Made by a program: the position numbers and the translations under genes. DNA of 64,000 nucleotides from Geodermatophilus bullaregiensis. Lineage in GTDB: Bacteria; Actinomycetota; Actinomycetes; Mycobacteriales; Geodermatophilaceae. Positions 57,688-64,000 of this stretch are shown here, piece after piece (the stretch's first letter is position 1; the number at the start of each line of letters is the position of its first letter). The stretch lies in NCBI RefSeq assembly GCF_016907675.1, contig NZ_JAFBCJ010000001.1, forward strand, positions 496,001-560,000. The letters run 5' to 3'. The notes beneath the pieces were generated by a model. That model searched no databases and was not told where the DNA came from. It saw only the letters and a list, made by a program, of their open reading frames with translations.

Positions 57688-60371
57688 CTCCCTGCGGCGG
57701 TCGCGACCGCCTGTTCACCCGCCTGGAGGGCGGCGGGGATGCCGCCCGGGTCCGTACCGCCGCCCTGGGCGACGTCGGTCTTGCCACCGCCGCGGCCACC
57801 GACCGGGCCGGCCGCGGCGCGCAGCACGTCGTTCGCCGACAGGCCGCGCTGCTGCGCGGCGGGGTTGAGCGCCGCGACGAGAGCCACCTTGCCCCCCGAC
57901 TCCGAGGCGAGCAAGACGACTCCCGGGCGGTCCCCGAGACGCCCGCGGACGTCGAGGGCGAGCGTGCGCAGGTCACCCCCCGACAGCCCGGACGGCGACC
58001 CCGCGACCACGGCGACCCCGCCGACGTCACGCGCCTGCGCGGCCAGCTGGCCGGCCGCGGCCTGGGACTGCTGGGCGCGCAGCTCGGCGATCTCGCGGTC
58101 GACCTCGCGGAGCCGGGACACGATGCCGCCCACCCGGTCGAGCAGGCCGTCGGTCGGTGACTTGAGCAGCTCGCCGAGCTGGCGGACCAGGTCGCGCTCG
58201 CGGGCGAGGTAGCGGAACCCCTCCAGCCCGACGACGGCCTCCACGCGGCGCGAGCCCGCGCCGACCGAGGACTCCCCGGTCAGCGCCAGCGTGCCGACCT
58301 GCGCGCTGCCGGCCACGTGCGTGCCGCCGCAGAGCTCGCGCGACCAGGGGCCGCCGATCTCGACGACGCGCACCTGCTCGCCGTAGGTCTCGCCGAACAG
58401 CGCCAGCGCGCCGATGGCCCGGGCCTCCGGCAGCGTCATGAAGGAGGCGCGGACCCGGTGGTCGGCGCGCACCGCGGCGTTGGCGACGTCCTCGATGTCG
58501 GAGCGCTGCTGCGCGCTGAGCGCACCCTGCCAGGCGAAGTCCAGCCGCAGGTAGCCGGGCCGGTTGTAGGAGCCCGACTGCAGCGCCTGCGGGCCGAGCA
58601 CCTGGCGCAGCGCTGCGTGCACCACGTGGGTGCCCGAGTGCGCCTGGCAGGCCGACAGCCGCCACTCGCGGTCGACCTCGGCGGTGAGCTCGGCGCCCTG
58701 GCCCAGCGCCCCCTCGAGCACCCGCACCTGGTGCACCACCAGGCCCTTGACCGGGCGCTGGACGTCGAGCACCTCGGCGCGGCCGCCGTCCCAGGTCAGG
58801 CTGCCGGCGTCGGCGACCTGGCCGCCGGACTCGGCGTAGAACGGCGTGCGGTCGAGCACCACGCGCACGACCTCGCCGGCGCCGGCCTCGGCCGGGCCGC
58901 CGTCCTCGCCGTCGAGCTCGGCCACCAGCCCGAGCACGCGGGAGTCGGTGCGCAGGGTGTCGTAGGCGCGCCAGTCGGTCGGGCCGTGCTCGGCCAGCAG
59001 CCGCCGGTAGGCCAGGACGTCGACCGAGCCGGTGCGCTTGGCGCGGGCGTCGGCGCGGGCGCGGTCGCGCTGCTGCTGCATGAGCGCCCGGAAACCGGCC
59101 TCGTCGACGGTCACGTCCTGCTCGGCGGCCATCTCGAGGGTGACGTCGATCGGGAAGCCGTAGGTGTCGTGCAGGGAGAAGGCCTGCTCGCCCGACAGCG
59201 CCGGGGTGCCGGCGGCCTTGGCCTGGGCCACGGCGGTGTCGAACAGCGCCGTCCCGGAGGTCAGCGTGCGGCGGAAGGCCTCCTCCTCGGCGTAGGCGAC
59301 CGCGGAGATGCGCTCGAAGTCGGTCGCCAGCTCCGGGTAGCTGCCGCTCATCGCGTCGCGGGAGACCGGCAGCAGCTCGGGCAGGGTGGCGGTGTCGACG
59401 CCGAGCAGCTTCATCGAGCGGACGGCGCGGCGCAGCAGGCGGCGCAGGATGTAGCCGCGGCCCTCGTTGCCGGGGGTGACGCCGTCGCCGATGAGCATCA
59501 GCCCGCTGCGGACGTGGTCGGCCACCACGCGCAGCCGGACGTCGGCCTCGTGGTCCTTGCCGTAGGTGACGCCGGCGAGCTCGGCGCCGCGGCGCAGCAC
59601 CGGCGCGACCTCGTCGATCTCGTACATGTTGTCGACACCCTGGAGCAGGAAGGCGACCCGCTCCATGCCCATGCCGGTGTCGATGTTCTTCTTCGGCAGC
59701 TCACCGACGACCCGGAAGTCCTCCTTGCTCCGGACGTCGGTGAGCTCGTACTGCATGAAGACGAGGTTCCAGATCTCGAGGAACCGGTCGCCGGCGGTGT
59801 CGACCAGCGGGCCGCCGTCCGGGCCGAACTCCGGGCCCCGGTCGAAGTAGATCTCCGAGCAGGGGCCGCCCGGACCGTCGGCGCCGGTGTGCCAGTAGTT
59901 GTCCTTCTTGCCCAGCCGCTGGATCCGCTCGACGGGCAGCCCGGCGATGCGGTGCCAGGCGTCGGCGGCCTCGTCGTCGTCGAGGTAGACGGTCACCCAG
60001 ATGCGGTCGGGGTCGAAGCCGAGCCCGCCCTCGGCCAGCGGCCCGGTCACCAGCTCCCAGGCGTGCCGGATCGCGCCGTCCTTGAAGTAGTCGCCGAAGG
60101 AGAAGTTGCCGTTCATCTGGAAGAACGTGCCGTGGCGGGTGGTCTTGCCCACCTCCTCGATGTCGAGGGTGCGCACGCACTTCTGCACGCTGGTGGCCCG
60201 CGGGAACGGAGCCGGCTCGCGGCCGGTCAGGTACGGGATGAACGGCACCATGCCGGCGACGGTGAACAGCAGCGAGGGGTCCGGCGACACCAGCGACGCG
60301 CTGGGGACGACGGTGTGCCCACGCTGCTCGAAGTGCTGCAGGAAGCGGCGGCGGATCTCGGCGGTCTGCAT
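57684..60371 (-). CDS. alaS: Alanyl-tRNA synthetase
   Basis: An 895-aa class II synthetase. The catalytic core starts MQTAEIRRRFLQHFEQRGHT and includes FQMNGNFSFGDYFKDGAIRH. The editing domain has zinc-binding HSGTHVVHAALR and RELCGGTHVAGSAQVG. The C-terminal oligomerisation/C-Ala domain ends VGGRGGGKTDVAQGGGTDPG, the usual glycine-rich close. The length is normal. It starts at ATG 60371, 64 bases after the upstream DUF6167-like gene, and heads alaS-ruvX-mltG-aroE-prepilin peptidase with a GTGA overlap to ruvX. Confidence 0.98.
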   Translation of the reverse strand: MQTAEIRRRFLQHFEQRGHTVVPSASLVSPDPSLLFTVAGMVPFIPYLTGREPAPFPRATSVQKCVRTLDIEEVGKTTRHGTFFQMNGNFSFGDYFKDGAIRHAWELVTGPLAEGGLGFDPDRIWVTVYLDDDEAADAWHRIAGLPVERIQRLGKKDNYWHTGADGPGGPCSEIYFDRGPEFGPDGGPLVDTAGDRFLEIWNLVFMQYELTDVRSKEDFRVVGELPKKNIDTGMGMERVAFLLQGVDNMYEIDEVAPVLRRGAELAGVTYGKDHEADVRLRVVADHVRSGLMLIGDGVTPGNEGRGYILRRLLRRAVRSMKLLGVDTATLPELLPVSRDAMSGSYPELATDFERISAVAYAEEEAFRRTLTSGTALFDTAVAQAKAAGTPALSGEQAFSLHDTYGFPIDVTLEMAAEQDVTVDEAGFRALMQQQRDRARADARAKRTGSVDVLAYRRLLAEHGPTDWRAYDTLRTDSRVLGLVAELDGEDGGPAEAGAGEVVRVVLDRTPFYAESGGQVADAGSLTWDGGRAEVLDVQRPVKGLVVHQVRVLEGALGQGAELTAEVDREWRLSACQAHSGTHVVHAALRQVLGPQALQSGSYNRPGYLRLDFAWQGALSAQQRSDIEDVANAAVRADHRVRASFMTLPEARAIGALALFGETYGEQVRVVEIGGPWSRELCGGTHVAGSAQVGTLALTGESSVGAGSRRVEAVVGLEGFRYLARERDLVRQLGELLKSPTDGLLDRVGGIVSRLREVDREIAELRAQQSQAAAGQLAAQARDVGGVAVVAGSPSGLSGGDLRTLALDVRGRLGDRPGVVLLASESGGKVALVAALNPAAQQRGLSANDVLRAAAGPVGGRGGGKTDVAQGGGTDPGGIPAALQAGEQAVATAAGR

Positions 60372-60435
60372 CTGGACTCGGGTCTCCTGCGAGGGGTGGC
60401 GGCGGTGCGCGGAGAGGCGCGCCGCCGCCGGGAGG

Positions 60436-60750
60436 TCAGCGGTCGGCGGCGTGGGCCCCGCGACCGGGCAGCTGGCGACCGGGCAGCTGCCGTCCGGGCA
60501 GCTGGACCTGGTCGCGCTCGGGCAGCGGTGCGTCGAGGCCGGTGCCGCTGCGCAGCTCCTCCTCGCGCACCGCCGCCGCGGCGCGCACGTCGGCACCGAA
60601 GTCGCCGATGGCGTCGGCGAGGTCGCGCAGCCCGTCGGCGATCGAGGCGCCGATGCCGGCGGGCGTCATCCGCTCGGCGGCGCGGGACAGCTTGCGGACG
60701 ACGAGGGCACCGATGGTGATGCCCATGGCCAGCCAGAACAGCCGGCGCAT
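60436..60750 (-). CDS. Small membrane protein, DUF6167-like
   Basis: A 104-aa protein with one N-terminal hydrophobic helix (RRLFWLAMGITIGALVVRKL), then an amphipathic region (IADGLRDLADAIGDFGADVR) and a flexible tail. The tail contains a triplicated LPGRQ-type repeat (LPGRQLPGRQLPGR), matched by a 15-base tandem repeat in the DNA at about 60478-60522. The start ATG 60750 overlaps the DUF948 stop by one base (TGATG), so the two membrane proteins are coupled. This pair commonly lies upstream of alaS in actinobacteria; the role is unknown. Confidence 0.8.
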   Translation of the reverse strand: MRRLFWLAMGITIGALVVRKLSRAAERMTPAGIGASIADGLRDLADAIGDFGADVRAAAAVREEELRSGTGLDAPLPERDQVQLPGRQLPGRQLPGRGAHAADR

Positions 60751-61187
60751 CAGGCGGCCCGCCGGGCATCGCGACGGGCACCGCGGCGCTCGCGGCGCGA
60801 GGCCTTGTCACGGGCGGCGGCCTCGGCGATCGCCTGCCCCTCGCGGCGCTTCTTCGTCGCGCTGCGCACGCCGTAGCTGAAGGCGGCGACCTTGATCAGC
60901 GGGCTGCCGACGGTGGCGGCGACGACGCTGGTCAGCGCCGCGACGTTGCTCGACACGTTGGCCGCGTTGCCGGTGATGTCGTCGACCCGCTCGAGGTTGC
61001 TGTTGACGTGGGCCACCGTCGTCTGCGCCTGGCTGAGGATCGGCCCGCTCTGCTCCCGCGTCTGCCGGATGGTCAGCGTGGCCTCGTCGAGGGTGCGCCC
61101 CAGCTTGAGCAACGGGACGGCGAGCAGCACCACCAGCAGCACCAGCGCCAGGGCGGCGATCAGTCCGGCCCACTCTCCTGCGGACAC
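60750..61187 (-). CDS. DUF948-family membrane protein
   Basis: A 145-aa protein with one N-terminal helix (GLIAALALVLLVVLLAVPLL), then a long amphipathic, probably coiled-coil segment (LDEATLTIRQTREQSGPILS, VNSNLERVDDITGNAANVSS), and a basic tail (KKRREGQAIAEAAARDKASR). This is the DUF948 pattern. The start GTG 61187 has AGAGGAG seven bases upstream. A TACTGT box near 61262 may be its promoter, and a short direct repeat (GACGAGCAAG twice) lies in the leader. It is coupled to the next gene (TGATG). The function is unknown; a cell-envelope role is a guess. Confidence 0.85.
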   Translation of the reverse strand: MSAGEWAGLIAALALVLLVVLLAVPLLKLGRTLDEATLTIRQTREQSGPILSQAQTTVAHVNSNLERVDDITGNAANVSSNVAALTSVVAATVGSPLIKVAAFSYGVRSATKKRREGQAIAEAAARDKASRRERRGARRDARRAA

Positions 61188-61278
61188 GCGGCGTCTCCTC
61201 TTGCTCGTCGGCTTGCTCGTCGCTGTCCGGGGTGGTCGCCCCGCCCCGGCGTGGTCACAGTAGTCGCGGGCCGATCCG

Positions 61279-62616
61279 TCACCGGGAGCGGCGGACGATG
61301 GCGCGCAGCTTCGCCAGCCGCGCCCCGATCGTCGCCTCGGCGCCGCGGTTGGTGGGCCGGTAGTAGTCCCGCCCGACCAGGGCGTCCGGCGGGTACTGCT
61401 GCGGCACCACGCCGTCGGGGTGGGCGTGCGGGTACACGTAGGTGCCGCCGTGGCCGAGCTTCCTCGCCCCCGCGTAGTGGGCGTCGCGCAGGCCCGCGGG
61501 CACCGGGCCGGCCAGCCCGGCGCGCACGTCGGCGACGGACTCGCCCATGGCCGTGGTGACGGCGTTGGACTTCGGCGCGGTGGCCAGGTGGACGACGGCC
61601 TGCGCCAGCGGGAAGTGGCCCTCCGGCATGCCGATGAAGGCGACCGCGTCGGCGGCGGCGACCGCGGTGAGCAGCGCCGTGGGGTCGGCCATGCCGATGT
61701 CCTCGCTGGCGGCGATGACCAGGCGGCGGGCGATGAAACGGGGGTCCTCCCCCGCCTCGACCATGCGCGCCAGGTAGTGCAGCGCGGCGTCGACGTCGCT
61801 GCCGCGGATGGACTTGATCAGCGCGCTGGCGACGTCGTAGTGCTGGTCGCCCTGCCGGTCGTAGCGCACCGCGGCCTGGGCGACCGCCGTCTCCAGCGTG
61901 GCGAGGTCGATCACCGTCTGCCCGGCCGCCAGCGCCGCCCCGGCGCCGGACTCCAGCGCCGTGAGCGACTTGCGCCCGTCCCCGCCCGCGATGCGGACCA
62001 GGTGGTCCTCGGCCTCCCCGGTGAGGGTCACCGCGCCGTCCAGGCCGCGGTCGCTGGTCAGTGCGCGGCGCAGCAGCGTGCGGACGTCGTCGTCGGACAG
62101 CGGCTGCAGGGCCAGCACCAGGCTGCGGGACAGCAGCGGGCTGACCACGGAGAAGAACGGGTTCTCGGTGGTGGCGGCGATCAGGCTGACGATCCGGTCC
62201 TCGACCGCGGACAGCAGGCTGTCCTGCTGCGTCTTGGAGAACCGGTGCACCTCGTCGATGAACAGCACCGTGCGCCGGCCGGCGTAGGTCAGCTCGCGCT
62301 TGGCGCTCGCGATGACCGCGCGGACCTCCTTGACCCCGGCGTCGAGCGCCGACAGCTGCACGAACTGGCGCTTGGTGGCCAGCGAGATGACGTGCGCGAG
62401 CGTCGTCTTGCCGGTGCCGGGCGGGCCGTGGAGGACCAGCGACATCGGCTCGTCGCCCTCGACCAGCCGGCGCAGCGGCGCACGGGGGCCGAGCAGGTGC
62501 GACTGGCCGACCACCTCGTCGAGCGAGCGGGGCCGCACGCGCACCGCCAGCGGCGCGCCCGGGTCGACGCCGGCGGGGCCGTCGTCCGGCGCCGGGTCGT
62601 CGAACAGGCTGGTCAC
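61279..62616 (-). CDS. rarA: Replication-associated recombination ATPase RarA
   Basis: A 445-aa AAA+ ATPase (MgsA/RarA/WRNIP1 family) acting at stalled forks. [20 protein letters not shown] has Walker A (residues 64-72), [20 protein letters not shown] has Walker B (Asp121-Glu122), and the sensor region is [10 protein letters not shown]. The C-terminal half ([37 protein letters not shown]) is the family's tetramerisation domain. The start GTG 62616 lies eight bases after TAGCGT (62630-62625), giving a leaderless message. It is divergent from the aldo/keto reductase with 36 bases between start codons. Confidence 0.96.
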   Translation of the reverse strand: MTSLFDDPAPDDGPAGVDPGAPLAVRVRPRSLDEVVGQSHLLGPRAPLRRLVEGDEPMSLVLHGPPGTGKTTLAHVISLATKRQFVQLSALDAGVKEVRAVIASAKRELTYAGRRTVLFIDEVHRFSKTQQDSLLSAVEDRIVSLIAATTENPFFSVVSPLLSRSLVLALQPLSDDDVRTLLRRALTSDRGLDGAVTLTGEAEDHLVRIAGGDGRKSLTALESGAGAALAAGQTVIDLATLETAVAQAAVRYDRQGDQHYDVASALIKSIRGSDVDAALHYLARMVEAGEDPRFIARRLVIAASEDIGMADPTALLTAVAAADAVAFIGMPEGHFPLAQAVVHLATAPKSNAVTTAMGESVADVRAGLAGPVPAGLRDAHYAGARKLGHGGTYVYPHAHPDGVVPQQYPPDALVGRDYYRPTNRGAEATIGARLAKLRAIVRRSR

Positions 62617-62652
62617 GCTTGCCGACGCTACCCGCGGGGCACGACACCTCCC

Positions 62653-63510
62653 GTGCAGCAGCGACGCATCGGGGACGTGCCCGTCAGTGCCATCGGTCTG
62701 GGCGCGATGCCCCTCTCCAGCAAGACCGACCGACCCTCCCGGGAGGACGCGATCGCCACCGTGCACGCCGCGCTCGACGCCGGCGTGACGCTCGTCGACA
62801 CCGCCGACGCCTACGCCCACGACGAGTCGGAGTTCGGCCACAACGAGTCGCTGGTGGCCGAGGCGCTGGCGGCCTACGGCGACGGTGCCCGCGACGTGCT
62901 GGTGGCGACCAAGGGCGGGCACACGCGGCGCGGCAGCGACTGGCTGCTCGACGGGTCGCCGTCCCACCTGCGGCAGGCGTGCGAGGCCTCGCTGCGGCGG
63001 CTCGGCGTCGACTCGGTCGGGCTCTACCAGTTCCACCGGCCCGACCCGGACACGCCGTGGGAGGACTCGATGGGCGCGCTGCGGCAGCTCGCCGACGACG
63101 GCCTGGTGCAGATGGTCGGCGTCTCCAACGCCGACGTCGCGCAGATCGACGTCGCCCGGTCGATCGTCGGCCGGGCGCTGGTGAGCGTGCAGAACCAGTT
63201 CTCGCCGGGCTGGCGGTTCTCGGCCGACGAGGTGGCGCACTGCGCCGCGCACGGGCTGGCGTTCCTGCCGTGGAGCCCGTTCGGCGGGGTGAGCGCGGCC
63301 GGGTCGCTGCCGTCGACCGCGCCGGCCTTCGCGGAGGTGGCCGACGAGCTCGGCGTGTCGGTGTACCGGGTGACGCTGGCCTGGCACCTCGCGCAGGCCG
63401 ACGTCGTGGTGCCGATCCCGGGGGCGTCGCGGCCGGCGTCCATCCAGGACTCCGCCGCTGCCGCGGACCTGCAGCTGACCCCCGACCAGCTCTCCCGCCT
63501 GGACGCCTGA
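62653..63510 (+). CDS. Aldo/keto reductase
   Basis: A 285-aa NADPH-dependent aldo/keto reductase, TIM barrel. [20 protein letters not shown] is the N-terminal hairpin. The catalytic tetrad is visible as [20 protein letters not shown] (Asp and Tyr), [10 protein letters not shown] (Lys) and [15 protein letters not shown] (His). [11 protein letters not shown] and [16 protein letters not shown] (cofactor phosphate site) follow. It is short but complete. The start GTG 62653 is the first start that fits; the frame is open far upstream through rarA. The substrate is unknown. Confidence 0.92.
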   Translation: MQQRRIGDVPVSAIGLGAMPLSSKTDRPSREDAIATVHAALDAGVTLVDTADAYAHDESEFGHNESLVAEALAAYGDGARDVLVATKGGHTRRGSDWLLDGSPSHLRQACEASLRRLGVDSVGLYQFHRPDPDTPWEDSMGALRQLADDGLVQMVGVSNADVAQIDVARSIVGRALVSVQNQFSPGWRFSADEVAHCAAHGLAFLPWSPFGGVSAAGSLPSTAPAFAEVADELGVSVYRVTLAWHLAQADVVVPIPGASRPASIQDSAAAADLQLTPDQLSRLDA

Positions 63511-63535
63511 CACAGCTGCGTTGCCGTCGCGTCGG

Positions 63536-64000
63536 TCATCGGCTCGTCGGCCGCCATCCCCGGCTGAGCAGCGCCCGCCGCGTGCGCCCGACCACGGCGG
63601 CCGGACCCGCCAGGTGCCGTCCGGCGAACCGCAGCACCAGCCACCCGTCCGCGGCCATGAGCGAGTACCGGTCGACGTCCCGGCCGAACTGGCCGACGTC
63701 GGCGTGGTGCCGCCCCTCGTACTCGACGGCCACCCGGTACCGCGCGTAACCGAGGTCGGCGTGCGCGACGACCCGGCCCCGGCGGTCGAGGACCGGCACC
63801 TGCACCTCGGGCGCGGGCAGGTCGCCGGTGGTCAGCCAGTACCGCAGCAGGCTCTCCGGCCGGGACACGGCACCGGGCGACAGCAACCCCGCGCAGGTCC
63901 GGGCGCTGACCACACCGCGGACCCGACCGGCCCTGGTGAGACGCCGCTGCAGGGAGGCCGCGTCCAGGGCGCCCGCGCGGAGGAGTGCGTCCCCCGTCGC
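63536..64000 (-). CDS. DUF559-domain protein (5' end outside window)
   Basis: The C-terminal 154 codons of a gene that enters from the right edge. Its frame is open through 64000, so the apparent GTG at 63913 is internal. The sequence has a DUF559 (Vsr/restriction-endonuclease-like) core: [40 protein letters not shown] and [16 protein letters not shown], where the Asp, Glu and the EGRHH segment fit the PD-(D/E)XK-like site. The part before it ([20 protein letters not shown]) is the usual AbiEi-like winged region. These proteins are widespread in actinobacteria; a nuclease activity is suspected but not shown. It is convergent with the aldo/keto reductase. Confidence 0.8.
   Translation of the reverse strand, partial: ATGDALLRAGALDAASLQRRLTRAGRVRGVVSARTCAGLLSPGAVSRPESLLRYWLTTGDLPAPEVQVPVLDRRGRVVAHADLGYARYRVAVEYEGRHHADVGQFGRDVDRYSLMAADGWLVLRFAGRHLAGPAAVVGRTRRALLSRGWRPTSR

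Overview
The window is very GC-rich and gene-dense, and reads as chromosome of a high-GC actinobacterium. The markers are BldD with its cyclic-di-GMP motif, the actinobacterial integration host factor MihF, a PyrR-type pyr operon, a PucR regulator, an F420/FMN LLM oxidoreductase and an N-terminally degenerate PriA. Gene order and protein flavour fit Geodermatophilaceae (Blastococcus/Geodermatophilus/Modestobacter) best, but that placement is inference from memory. I saw no rRNA, tRNA, insertion sequence, prophage or CRISPR array.

Layout. 1-5593: a glycan/redox cluster (partial GH13 enzyme, LLM oxidoreductase, alpha/beta hydrolase, MerR regulator with a textbook MerR promoter, malQ). 5643-20089: accessory genes (secreted NucH-type nuclease with calcium-binding repeats, small hypotheticals, MFS exporter, DUF998 protein, a flavin-binding PPOX-like gene and an EamA transporter that each carry a single-base frameshift, an SDR, an XRE-MurA fusion, a DUF5995 protein, and a divergent PucR/AllH-like pair). 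20090-25977: rpe-ribD-ribE-ribBA-ribH-hisE-hisG and an SSI-like lipoprotein. 26024-32177: FAD monooxygenase, rsmB, fmt, def, priA. 32221-37421: a two-gene regulator operon, metK, coaBC, rpoZ, gmk, mihF. 37790-47290: pyrR-pyrB-pyrC-carA-carB-pyrD-pyrF. 47521-48302: bldD and a small ORF. 48310-53606: aroC-aroK-aroB-aroQ-pepQ-efp-nusB. 53760-61187: alaS-ruvX-mltG-aroE and a prepilin peptidase, plus two small membrane proteins. 61279-64000: rarA, a divergent aldo/keto reductase, and a partial DUF559 gene.

The operons are tightly packed: in the rib, pyr, aro and alaS groups almost every junction is a 4-base overlap (GTGA, ATGA, TTGA, and apparently CTGA at def-fmt), which implies translational coupling. 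At least thirteen transcription units look leaderless, with a -10 hexamer 6-8 bases before the start codon.

The most unusual signal is not a gene. Six elements of about 50-65 bases lie immediately 3' of stop codons (after malQ, the 67-aa gene at 8911, hisE, priA, metK and rpoZ). They share a GGACC...CTCGCAGGCTCG...GGGCC plan, and their outer stems differ in sequence but keep pairing, so structure appears to be conserved. Other points worth checking are the XRE-MurA fusion, a double AACGANTCGTT operator ahead of an uncharacterised regulator pair, a PyrR-binding RNA site over the pyrR ribosome-binding site, a class-1-like PyrD, and two adjacent frameshifted genes.
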